The notes beneath the pieces are model-generated. The model searched no databases, was not told the origin of the DNA, and saw only the letters and a program-made list of their open reading frames with translations. Source: Heliocidaris erythrogramma (Eukaryota; Echinodermata; Echinoidea; Camarodonta; Echinometridae). Taken from it: a DNA stretch of 64,000 bases. The DNA lies in contig CM046858.1 of assembly GCA_025617745.1 (NCBI GenBank), forward strand, positions 29,092,534-29,156,533. The letters run 5' to 3'. The position numbers were made by a program, and so were the translations under genes. Below are positions 12,771-22,471 of the stretch, piece after piece. The number at the start of each line of letters is the position of its first letter. Position 1 is the first letter of the stretch.

Positions 12771-13029
12771 TACAGAAACTGTATGGTTTGTATTCTACTA
12801 AAATTTAAACCTAAAGCTGGGTTGAAACTCAGTCTAAATTCAAGTGTAATAAAGGAAGTTAGACCAATATTGTTTTGCCTTTTTTCAACATACATGTACA
12901 TTGTATCTTAATAGTCCTAGTGTCAGGTTCAACTGAATCACCAGTAGTAGAATATCTCAATCAATGGATGTGTGAGGGGGTAGGTGTGGTTGTGAAAAAA
13001 ATTTGAGATGATTAAAGTTGATAAGCTGA

Positions 13030-13240
13030 TTTAATAGCTTTTAATGTGAACACATTCCTGCCTGGAAACATGACCTTTTTCTCATGGCTGTCTACAAGTT
13101 CATAAACCCCAGAAACTAAAGGAACCAGCCTTGTTTTCATTAAATTGTAAGTACAGACTCCAGAGGTGTCTGTGATAATAGGGTCGATGTCTTCAAGCAT
13201 GGTACAAGAAACTTCTCCACAGTGGGAGCCTGTGGGCATC
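13030..13240. repeat. Diverged duplicate B of a 200-bp repeat pair
   Basis: Partner of 12560-12770, about 470 bp away. On the minus strand it is open across its length (frame 13278-13012) but without family similarity, and the sister copy has stops. A short host exon inside it cannot be excluded, since it lies in the presumed WASF intron on the coding strand. Confidence 0.5.
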
Positions 13241-13897
13241 CATGGGGAGGAGGGGGTGGGGAAGGAAAACCGAAACATGAGACCGACCCTGCAATGTTTA
13301 TGTCAGGGATGCAAATGGTGATACGTATCTATAGCCTGAAACCTCTCGAAAGTTGGCATTCCGGAGCTCTAGACATAATAAGCAGCTGCAAAATAATCTG
13401 AGACATGGATGGTGATTCTGAAATTAGGCTACTGTCACTCTTGTTTTTGATGGCAGTGAGTAGTTTGATTCAAAACACAGATAGAGGGTCGTATCTCATG
13501 TTATTTCATGAGCATTGAAGCTGGTGATTTTAAAATAAAATGGTAGCACCCTCAATTTTGATGATTCCCTTTTTCCCAATCAGCATTTTTTCCTGATAGT
13601 AATTACCTGCTTTGCAGTCTTTCAGAGCATACATGTACATGCCATAAACATGCGTGGAGCCTAATAACAATATCAATATGAATAACTTTGCGATAAAACT
13701 CAAAAAAGTCTACCTAATGCCATGCAGGAAATACGTGTAGTCTTTTTTTCTTTGCAGCTGTTGAATCTCATGTGCTATGAATAATTCAAGTTGACTTCAA
13801 ATGAATGTGTGCATCCTCCTTTCTTTTTTTCATTAAAGTTACAAGGACTTATTAACTGTTTGGTTTATTTGGCCTAATCAATATCCCAATATCTCAC

Positions 13898-14165
13898 CTT
13901 GATCCCTAGTGGCATCCAGTTTGGTGACCTTGTCGGACAGCTTGTCGATGCGGTCCTGCAGAATGTTGGCTCTCCCCGACAGTCCCATGGCTTCCCTGTA
14001 AAGCTCCCCAAAGATATCCTCTGCATGTTTGCCTAAGTTGCTCAGCTGACGGATGATGCTGGCTAGTGTGTAGTTGGTGACGCACTCCAACTCATTGTTG
14101 ATGCCCTGGCCGATGTCCACGCGACTGACCAGGACAGGCTCGACCTCTCGCTTGATCAACGGCAT
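13898..14165 (-). CDS. WASF: WAVE/SCAR family protein, first coding exon (N-terminal SCAR homology domain)
   Basis: The exon encodes 89 residues plus one base, starting MPLIKREVEP. Its ELECVTNYTL, ASIIRQLSNLGKHAEDIFGE and RANILQDRIDKLSDKVTKLD segments match the N-terminus of animal WAVE1-3 (family knowledge), the part that forms the coiled coil with ABI and BRK1 in the WAVE regulatory complex. That complex relays Rac signalling to Arp2/3 to build branched actin at the cell edge. The start fits: upstream is an acceptor (TTTTCCACAG) at 14192, and the exon ends in CAAG/GTGAGA with the donor at 13897, phase 1. The basic region, proline-rich segment and WH2-central-acidic tail are not visible in the window. 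I cannot say which vertebrate paralogue it corresponds to; invertebrates usually have one. Confidence 0.93.
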
Positions 14166-14191
14166 CTTGGTTTGGTCATCTCACTGCTAAC
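14166..14191 (-). promoter_or_regulatory. WASF 5'UTR segment with an upstream ORF overlapping the start codon
   Basis: The 26 nt between the splice acceptor and the WASF ATG contain an upstream ATG at 14179-14177 in another frame. It reads seven codons to a TGA at 14158-14156, so it overlaps the main start by a few bases. Its context (GAGATGA) is moderate. Overlapping uORFs of this kind usually lower translation of the main frame; that effect is inferred here. Confidence 0.6.
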
Positions 14192-14235
14192 CTGTGGAAA
14201 AGTACAGAAATATTGGAAAAACACAATTTATTGGA

Positions 14236-14475
14236 GGTGTGTCGTGGTATAGTGGTTCATCCACTTGACTTTCGATCAAGAGGATAAGGGCTCCAACCCT
14301 AGCCTGTGCCTAACGTACTTTGGCAAGACATTTGCCACTCTCCATCCACATGTAAATGCGTAGAGTAAATGCTCGAGCACTATCTGGCTGCTCGGCTATA
14401 ACGAGGGTAATAATACTGGACCACCAGGAGCCCCACGACAGAAGGGACACAAGCACTATACCAGAACACAGTGTT
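14236..14475 (+). mobile_element. tRNA-derived SINE, copy 3 (degenerate)
   Basis: Starts with a GTGTCGTGGTATAGTGGTTC head (A-box region), followed by a weak B-box and the TTTGGCAAGACATTTGCCAC block seen in the other copies. The middle and tail are more diverged and shortened. It lies just upstream of the WASF exon on the opposite strand. Confidence 0.75.
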
Positions 14476-14859
14476 GGTGTTAACATTTGTTGTTTCTGTT
14501 GTTGTTGTTGTAATTATAATCATCATCTTCAATTCTTCATCATTATTATCATTATCATAAATCCTTCATTGAAAATGATGCATCATCTTTCAGAATTTGC
14601 CATCAGCAGGCAATTTTATTATGAGATTCTGATCAGGAATAAATATTAGTAATTCTGGACACTACACTGTAGTTTGCATGCAGATACTAGACAGAGGTCA
14701 TCTTTGATAATGATTTTGCATGTATTCACATTCACAGATCATGCAACTCAACCTACTTGTTAGTCCATGTTATATACATGTACCTCATAGATTCTTATTC
14801 ACTAATTGGTCAAAACTATATCACATGACACAGCACATCTCGATCTATCATTGCGTCAG

Positions 14860-14916
14860 AGGGTTTTGGCGTTCTATCAATTGACCCAAGGTCAAATGAT
14901 AGAACGCCAAAACCCT
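14860..14916. repeat. 57-bp near-perfect hairpin
   Basis: Arms of 27 bp (starting AGGGTTTTGGCGTTCTATCA, and its inverted copy ending AACGCCAAAACCCT) have a single mismatch and a 3-base CAA loop. A further GATAGAACGC copy follows directly. Likely a tiny palindromic element or cruciform; nothing coding. Confidence 0.8.
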
Positions 14917-15140
14917 GTGATAGAACGCGTAACCCCTCCGCGACTTTTGCACACACGTACGTACACAAAATTTGGTTCAGGTATGGTTTTTAAGAACGCT
15001 TTCGCGAGTTACTAGGCTACGACTACAACTATACGTTAATCAATATACGAGCAGCGCGTAAGAATTCAACATTTGTTACAGCTGGAACTGCAGCTAGACC
15101 TATTCATGAATCATTGAAAAGAATGAGGTATATAAAACAA

Positions 15141-15304
15141 ATATGGACTGCTCTGTAATCGGATGGTGGTGGAAATTATCACTCTCTCGGTGGTGTTCAT
15201 ACTGGCCCTTCTATGTATGCCGAGGGGTGATAGAAGGGTTGGTATGAACACCACCTTGGGAGTGATAATTTCCACCATCATCCTCATGAGCAGTCAATAT
15301 TTGT
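15141..15304. repeat. Palindromic element 5' of the Crypton gene
   Basis: Inverted arms of about 70 bp run from ATATGGACTGCTC to GAGCAGTCAATAT, with inner blocks GGTGGAAATTATCACTC and GTGGTGTTCATAC in both arms and a GC-rich centre. The termini (ATATTGACTG/CAGTCAATAT) are the same as those of the palindrome at 17595-17732 on the other side of the recombinase gene. Confidence 0.75.
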
Positions 15305-15776
15305 ATAATATTTCCCAAAATATTGTAGAGGGGTGAATATCAATTAAAATTCATTTTCACTTTACATAAGCCCATCATCGTTCTTTTTATTAAATCAAAA
15401 TATTGATAGGATAACAATCCAACATTAGAAAATTCTAGGTTATTCTGATTATGTGTCAAGAGGATTAAGGTAACCACAAGGAAAATAGATTGCTTTATCA
15501 TATTGAGCATTATTATCTATACGAGGTGGTTTTCCGTGGCAATGATTTTCCATATTTTGCGTTCTCTGATTTCGCAGCGGTCAATATTATACCATATTTT
15601 TTCTCTTCCGGGTTTTCCCATTGACTTTGTGTGTAAATTAAGCCGCGGGCAATATTAACGAAATCCGGTTTGAACCGGTTTTAGAAGGAACGCAATTAAT
15701 GCATGCAATGTAATGCGCGAATACCACAGTGCAGTGCATAGGCCGCCGGTGCGCGTACACAACTTTGAAAACAACA

Positions 15777-17270
15777 ATGGCGACTTGCAAGCGATTTGCA
15801 AGTTTTAATGACGACGAATTCAACGATATCGTAGCCAACAAAGACGCGGAAAATACAAAAAAATCAACAAAACAAGCCGCTGCAGTATTTCGAGAATATC
15901 TCAGAGAAAAGTCTCTTTCAGGTGATTTTGAAGCACTGGACAAGCAAACCCTTGCAAAAATTCTCGGAAAGTTTTATGTCGAAGCTAGGAAGGCTAATGG
16001 TGATTATTACAAAACCGCAACTCTTAATGCGATTCGTGCAGGACTCAACAGACACTTGAAAAGTGAGTACCAAAGTGCAGATCTCATTGATATTATCAAA
16101 GATTCTGAATTTGTTAAAGCCAATGAGGCATTCAAAGCTGCAACTGTAGAGCTGAAGAAAATTGGCAAAGGAGACGTCAAACATCATGAAATTATAACTG
16201 ATAATGACTTGCAAAAACTCTATGATTCTGCAGTGTTTGATCAGAACTCACCGTCAGGGCTTCAGGACAAAGTTTGGTTTGAGCTCATGCTATTCATATG
16301 TCGGAGAGGAAGGGAAAACCTGCGTGACCTAAAAAAAGATCACTTTCTCATCGAAACAGATGAAAATGGACGCCAATATGTAACTCAAGCTGTGGATGAG
16401 TTGACAAAGAAATCTAGGGAAGATAGCACAGCATCTAGAGCTCATGCTGGTAGGATGTATGAAACAGGAAATGAAAATTGTCCTGTCACTTCATTTAGAA
16501 AGTACTTATCCAAGCTGAACCCAGACTCTGAGTTCTTATTTCAGACTCCGAAGCCTTCTGTCCCTAGTAGTAGTACCGAAGGTAGTCCATGGTTCAAAAA
16601 ATGCCCACTTGGGAAAAACACGCTGGGAACTGCAATGGTTAGACTCTCAAAAAGTGCTGGACTGTCAAGAATTTACACGAATCATTGTCTCCGCGCAACT
16701 TGCATTTCCATTCTGGATAGAGAAGGTTTTGAGAACAGAGACATTTGTCAAATTTCAGGCCATGCTAACGAATCCAGTCTAGCTTCCTACACTGGAAGAG
16801 TCACAGACAGTAGGAAACAACAAATGTCTGATGCTTTGTTGAGGGCAATTAGACAGAAACCTAAACCCGAACCTAATCTTGATGCTATCGCTAGTACTAG
16901 TAATAGATCTAGATCTACTAGTAATAGTATTAGAAGGCCTACTCTGCAACCTGGTCCAGAACTAGAAGATCTTGGTGAAGAAGTAAACTTTGATCTAGAT
17001 CTAGATCTAGATCTTGAAATGGATTGGTTTGACTCTCAAATGAGTGAGGTATCCGTATCGAATGAGGAATTTGTTCATAATGAACTTGTCACATTGGAGC
17101 CAGAGACTCAGACAGACAATGCTTCAATTCGCGTAGTTACAAACAAATCTACTCGCACCACTAACAGGTCTAGGTCTACTACTACAACCCGCAACACACG
17201 TCAAACAATGATGAGTCCATTTGTTTTCAATAATTGCAACGTGACCATCAATTATGTCGACTCTAAGTAA
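15777..17270 (+). CDS. Crypton-type tyrosine recombinase (DUF3504-like), apparently catalytically intact
   Basis: A single uninterrupted 497-codon frame. I start it at the ATG at 15777 (AACAATGG, good Kozak context); an in-frame ATG 16 codons upstream at 15729 is in poor context. The catalytic set of tyrosine recombinases is visible: Arg within CRRGREN (about residues 175-181), HxxR in NHCLR (His303, Arg306), His in ISGHAN (about 329) and the nucleophile Tyr in SLASY (338). An N-terminal SAM-like DNA-binding region precedes it (residues 1-130). The tail after about 365 is Ser/Arg- and Asp/Leu-rich low complexity. The KCTD1, QRICH1 and ZMYM2-type host genes descend from Cryptons but mostly lost these residues, so here a mobile-element recombinase is favoured. 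It would cut and rejoin DNA in the nucleus through a 3'-phosphotyrosine link. No introns needed. Host domestication is not excluded. Confidence 0.88.
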   Translation: MATCKRFASFNDDEFNDIVANKDAENTKKSTKQAAAVFREYLREKSLSGDFEALDKQTLAKILGKFYVEARKANGDYYKTATLNAIRAGLNRHLKSEYQSADLIDIIKDSEFVKANEAFKAATVELKKIGKGDVKHHEIITDNDLQKLYDSAVFDQNSPSGLQDKVWFELMLFICRRGRENLRDLKKDHFLIETDENGRQYVTQAVDELTKKSREDSTASRAHAGRMYETGNENCPVTSFRKYLSKLNPDSEFLFQTPKPSVPSSSTEGSPWFKKCPLGKNTLGTAMVRLSKSAGLSRIYTNHCLRATCISILDREGFENRDICQISGHANESSLASYTGRVTDSRKQQMSDALLRAIRQKPKPEPNLDAIASTSNRSRSTSNSIRRPTLQPGPELEDLGEEVNFDLDLDLDLEMDWFDSQMSEVSVSNEEFVHNELVTLEPETQTDNASIRVVTNKSTRTTNRSRSTTTTRNTRQTMMSPFVFNNCNVTINYVDSK

Positions 17271-17594
17271 GCAAAATGATATGATGAGAAAACAATCTGT
17301 AAATACGTTCCTATTTTTAGTATTTGTTCCAGTTTGGAACTGTAGACTAGATCTACTTTTGTTTGGTTTGGAACTTTGGAGTTTGGACTCGTCATTTATA
17401 GACATTTTTTGTGCAGTTTTCTTGGATTCTGGATTTTATCAGCAGATCCGATGACGTCATAAAAAGGTCAGTCAAACTTGTATGTGATCAAATGTGTATG
17501 TGAACTGAATATGGTTGGTGAGATGATTTTTTTTTACATTAAATTTTACATTAAATTTTACATCAATTTCGTGTAAAGTATAGATAATAATAAT

Positions 17595-17732
17595 AATATT
17601 GACTGGCATTGAATGAGGTAAACCTATATTGCCCTCTCTGAATCCAATATTGCCCGCGCCTTCGGCTTGGGCAATATTGGATTCAGATCGGGCAATATAG
17701 GTTGGTACCTCATTCAATGCCAGTCAATATTA
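17595..17732. repeat. Palindromic element 3' of the Crypton gene
   Basis: A 138-bp near-perfect palindrome. Arms begin AATATTGACTGGCATTGAAT and end with its inverted copy; inner blocks (CTATATTGCCC, GAATCCAATATTGCCC) also pair around a CGCCTTCGGC centre. Only small mismatches. It shares its termini with the palindrome at 15141-15304. It may be an independent palindromic MITE rather than part of the Crypton. Confidence 0.85.
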
Positions 17733-18488
17733 TATAATTATAACTAATTTTATATGAATGACTGCACAAGCCAATTTCATGCACATTTAATTCCCTGCCG
17801 AGAATCACTCTGGGACCCAGTGTGAAATGTTAGTTCAAGTGAGAGATTTGAATCCATATTCCTCCTCCCCAATTAGCGATCGGTATAGAACTGCGAATTA
17901 TCGCATGTTAGGCCATTGGCCATTGGCCCAATCACATGATACATGTACAGTACGTATGATATGCAGACGTAGACCTACACATGTACTGTATGATGTACTA
18001 CAGGGTTGGCTAGCATTATTAATGACATATATGTACCTTTTGATAAAAGTCACACATGGAAAATATACCCTACTTTCTTTTATTTTGGAACACTAGATAG
18101 TCTGTGTAGCCTACCAATATGGATCAAGTTTTACCCAGAATAGAAAATGATGTGCAAGAATGGGCAGAAAGAGAAAGCAAAACAGGATGTTTGTCAACTA
18201 CATGTACATGTTCATACAAATGTTCATATTATTATTATTATTATTATGTAGCGTACACCCTAGCCTACACCCTACATGCACATGTACACGTAACTATATT
18301 TTTTACTTCAGATGAGCGACGAGCGACTAGCGACTAGCGAGTAGACTGGTTGACGCATGAAAGTTGTATGTAAATTCAAAGTTTAACCTATGTACATTTG
18401 TATGTTTCTTGTTCTTTGAGGGGGGGGGATTTGTGTTTTCTAATGACATACAATTAATTTTCATGCACCAAACTATTTCAGTTTAGTG

Positions 18489-18922
18489 TTGAGACCTGTG
18501 GCGGTATTCAAATCAAAACACACATTTAGTTAGCATTTTTACTTAATAGCATTTGGATTGGCTAAGTAAACTGGCTTAACTCCTATTCAGATCAAATTTA
18601 AGCACTTTTACTTAATACCAAGCCGACTTTAAAGCAAAATACTTACTGATATCCATTGTGAAGTCACATATCCTGTCCAAAAACATGAGCAATAAATGCG
18701 TCAGAGTAGATGTGCGCTTATATGACTTGCTTGTGCGCAGCTTTATAAATTGCTTCGCGTACGAAAACCAAGTACCTGCCAATCAAGTAATTAGTTTAAG
18801 TCTGCTAGGGAGCTGTCTTAGACTTAGGGTGAAATACTTAGCCAAATGATTCAACTGAATACCAAAATTGCTCAAAAGTACTCATATTTCTTTTTAAAAG
18901 TATTGAACTGAATACAGGCCTT
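18489..18922. mobile_element. Probable MITE with degenerate inverted ends
   Basis: Ends resemble each other in inverted orientation: CCTGTGGCGGTATTCAAATC on the left and GAACTGAATACAGGCC on the right, with internal AAGTA/TACTT blocks. A target duplication could not be defined. The 63-codon frame inside is not supported. Confidence 0.4.
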
Positions 18923-18999
18923 GGTTCTGATATTATCTGATGTGACCTGTACATGTACATGTGCATGACACCTCTGCACTCACATTTGAAGGCCTTTAA

Positions 19000-19904
19000 A
19001 GGAGAATTAACCTCAAACAATAAAGACGATAGTGTTCAAAGGTGTTATTTATTCCTACTTGTTAGACTATACGGCTTCGCGTCAAAATATACGAGATCGA
19101 TACGAATCAAGATTTTCTGAGCAAAATTTATCATCTGCTAGCAATATGTATCGTCTGCTAGCAATACATGGGGGCTGCCATTTTTTTTATGTGTACAAGA
19201 AGATTTTCTTAATCCAAATGCCCAATTGCCTTTTTCAAAATTAAAAACCCATTTGAGATTAAAAATATAGAATAGATATGTCAATTTATTTTTAAAGTGA
19301 AGATTTCCATATATATTTCTGTTGAAAATCGATATTCGCTTAATATAAATCTATTTTCTAGATACTGTGACGCAATGGACGGAGCAAATTAATTCAAATT
19401 TTATGGATGCTTCTCCCCTGAGCATCTATAGCGGCAAACTATGCATTCACCTGCTTTCGGATAATGGGACTTGAAAAGTCAGAATGCATGCTGCATATAT
19501 TATGTTCTGCTCTGTTTGGCAAACCCAAGAAAATAGATTTTTGTTAAGTAAAACCAGACAATTTAAAAGTATTATTATAAAGATTTAATTTTTATAAATC
19601 ATGTAAACACCCAATTTATATTTTTCGTCACATATGGGATTTTAGGTAATGAAGAAAATCAATTTAGGTCTTGGATGCAAAATATCTTCCTGACCGGAAC
19701 ATTTCTCAATGGTTCATGTACAAATCCAAATCAGCAAGAAAATGGCAGCCCCCATGTAAATGAGTAGGAGACGATACCGGGTGTTGGAATATCTTTATTT
19801 ATACCCTTTTCTGATATCTTATTAGAAAATGATTTAGGCCAATAAGTAGGAATATATTACACCTTTCAATATAAGTAAATTTGTACTCAGGGGTTTATTC
19901 TCCT
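19000..19904. mobile_element. TTAA-flanked element with long imperfect inverted ends
   Basis: The 905-bp element is bounded by TTAA (18996-18999, 19905-19908). Its ends, AGGAGAATTAACCTC and GGGGTTTATTCTCCT, are followed inward by pairing blocks CAAAGGTGTTATTTATTCC/GGAATATATTACACCTTT and ATGGGGGCTGCCATTTT/AAAATGGCAGCCCCCAT. The inverted similarity covers about 180 bp at each side. No transposase frame. Fits a Kolobok- or piggyBac-class non-autonomous element. Confidence 0.85.
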
Positions 19905-21062
19905 TTAATTTTTAATGGCCAGTGACTTGCCTGATATAATCACATTGGCTCAAAGCTAAACTCATTATCCTGGAAATGAGCAAGTCAGACACTCAGATCG
20001 GTCTAAAACACTCCACCAGTGATACCCAAACTGTATCCCGTTTACAGGGGTCCCATGCTGTTTCATTTGACATTATGTGATTCTAACTGACATATTTTGA
20101 CACATAATACTACTTACTGGTTTTACACTCACAAAGTCAGTCCGTTATTTACATAGATGTATAAGGGGTGTACATGTAGATCTCTACCAACAAATATGAT
20201 AAAAATCAAGTACATGTACAGGCTTCATACTAACTTTTTGTCCGAGGGCAAGATTGTCCCGTACTTTAATCATTTGTCCCGCGTCCCTGCCTGGGACATC
20301 ATAAAACTATGTCAGAAGTCATGGCAAAACCAATGTAATGGGTATTTACAAATTGATACACCTGTACAAAACTGAGCCTGATCTGAAAATGAAACTTTCA
20401 CCCCAATGCTCACTTTTAACCGATCAGGCTCAACTACAAATGGATAATAATTGACAAGCAGAGGCCATCATCATGAAAAAGTCCTAAAAATGGTCTCACA
20501 TAGATGAACAAATCAATCAACCATTTCAAAATACAATGCATACCATATAAGCAACTAAAAATGCAACACCAAAATCAGTTCTCCCCTTAAAATGTACATG
20601 TAGGATATAGGCCTACATGTATGTCTACTACTGGACTTGCAGAATTTTTTTTTCAAACAAATTTCAACTGATTGACAAGGCAGCGCACATACTCCACGTC
20701 CAGATTCCAGAATATGAGGACATGTGTGTACTCTGACAACAAACAGAATTGATTTCCGCTGTGCATCATCAATAAACAATAACGAGTGTGCGCATTATGA
20801 TTGTAGGGCCTCGATACAAATTCAATTACTATATTCAATTACGATCGGTCCCATGTGCACTGCACGATTCCAGTACATGTTTAGGCATACTGAATGTACA
20901 GGACAGTACATGTATATGTAGGTACTTATTCCAGTGCAAGTTTGAAACTTTACACAATTAAAATATCCTTGAATGTGACTTTGTAAAATTTGTAAAATTT
21001 GTAGTTATTAGAATTGGGATGATGACTTTTTGCTCAATTACATACTGTATGTATACACATTT

Positions 21063-21703
21063 CATACTTGCCAACATTTGGAATTCGGAAAACGAAACGC
21101 ATGCACGCGCACATTAGCAAGGGATCCAGTAACTCCAGGGAGCTCCGATCCACCGGCGCCACCACCTCCGGCTCTGCCACCACTGGCGGTGGTGGTGGGG
21201 CTCCCTGGAGTAAGGGCTCCAGCGGCCTGCCTCCAGGCCCCTGTCCCTGGCTGACACTTTTCCGCTCATGGTTGCTTTTATTTTGACAGATTTTCCTCCG
21301 AAATCGAACCAAATCACAAATTATGTACGACTATTTACGTGATACGTACCGAGTACTGCGGACTCGACTTGCGGTGAGCAACTCACGATAGCGCTAACTT
21401 ATATAACATACGTGAACGGTATACGATACTTTACGTAGCGAATTGCATGCATGCTGTGCATATGGCTGAGGGATATGCATTGCACTATACATGTACACAC
21501 AAGCGCGCTTATTATTACAGCGTGGCGTACAGCAACATGCCGCACGCACGTTGCGCAGTGCAATCCTCTCGGCACTCGGATACTATGGAAAGCCGATTGG
21601 TATTAATACTATTTTCCAAAAATCGGAACGTTCCGTTTTTTATGGTTCTAAAGACTTAAAAAACGGGACGGTTCCGTTAAAAATGGAACGGTTGGCATGT
21701 ATG
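21063..21703. mobile_element. DNA transposon remnant with 6-bp target duplication
   Basis: Inverted ends CATACTTGCCAAC and GTTGGCATGTATG (12 of 13 match) are directly flanked by ACATTT on both sides (21057-21062, 21704-21709). Inside, 21130-21210 forms a GC-rich hairpin (ACTCCAGGGAGC ... GCTCCCTGGAGT) with GGTGG/CCACC runs. That hairpin gives low-complexity reading frames on both strands which are not genes. The superfamily is uncertain; 6-bp duplications are known for IS3EU and Dada elements. Confidence 0.75.
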
Positions 21704-22334
21704 ACATTTACATGATGATGTATGGTGACAAGTAAAACAAAAATAAATATTTTTTTTTTTGCAGCTTTATGGGTCACTATAAAAAAGTGAGATTTCTTGA
21801 GAAGTGACATTAATTTCTCTATTTTCCCAGAAGTCTTTTGAAGCTTTTACAGAACTAAATGCAAGTTGAATTTGCTCTCCACTCCTATCAAGGCTAGCTT
21901 AAATACATGACTGTGCTGGGAGACACATCGACCTGTCGATATGTCAGAGTTGACTTGATGTTCATATGATACCCTCCTTTGGGAGGCTTGATGCATGAGA
22001 CAGATTCTCACACATCAACATATGACATATGAATCAAATGATTTCAATTAGTTATCTCCCAAGACACCAATAGAACTGCTTGAATATCCATCCACATTTC
22101 ACTCCATGCATTAGCCTTTGTAATGCATTGTACATGTAAGCCAACATGTACCATGGGTCTGGAATGTTCAAAGATGATACACTCTATATGTACAACTTAT
22201 ACAGATATGATAATATATAAAATATGTATATTTAGGGTAAAATTCATTAATCACTTGTTGTACCATTGTACATGTACATGTATGGAAACATGGTAAAGTG
22301 TAGGCCTACATGTAATGTACACGTAGTTGGTACA

Positions 22335-22471
22335 GGGGAGCATTTCATCAAGCGTTTTGTCAGTGATTCTACTGACAACTGTTATAAGCTACTGAAATCC
22401 TTGCATCTGACTGGCCAAGAGCAAATTTGTCAGTAAAAATCACTGGCAAAACGTTTGATAAAATGCTCCCC
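22335..22471. mobile_element. 137-bp palindromic MITE
   Basis: Inverted ends GGGGAGCATTTCATCAAGCG and its near-complement ending TGATAAAATGCTCCCC, with GTCAGTGATT/AATCACTGGC inside. Imperfect palindrome throughout; no coding capacity. Confidence 0.75.

Larger units (their letters stand above)
1..13897 (-). other. Inferred first coding intron of the WASF homologue (no exons seen)
   Basis: This stretch follows the splice donor of the WASF first coding exon on the minus strand, so it should be intronic for at least its right part. I looked on the minus strand for the next WAVE exon (the rest of the SCAR homology domain, basic region, polyproline, WH2) and did not recognise it. Short reading frames here are not supported as genes. 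The identifiable content is repeats: MITEs, SINEs, microsatellites and many TACATGTA palindromes, listed separately. It is possible that the WASF gene model ends before base 1 or that exons were missed. Confidence 0.5.
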
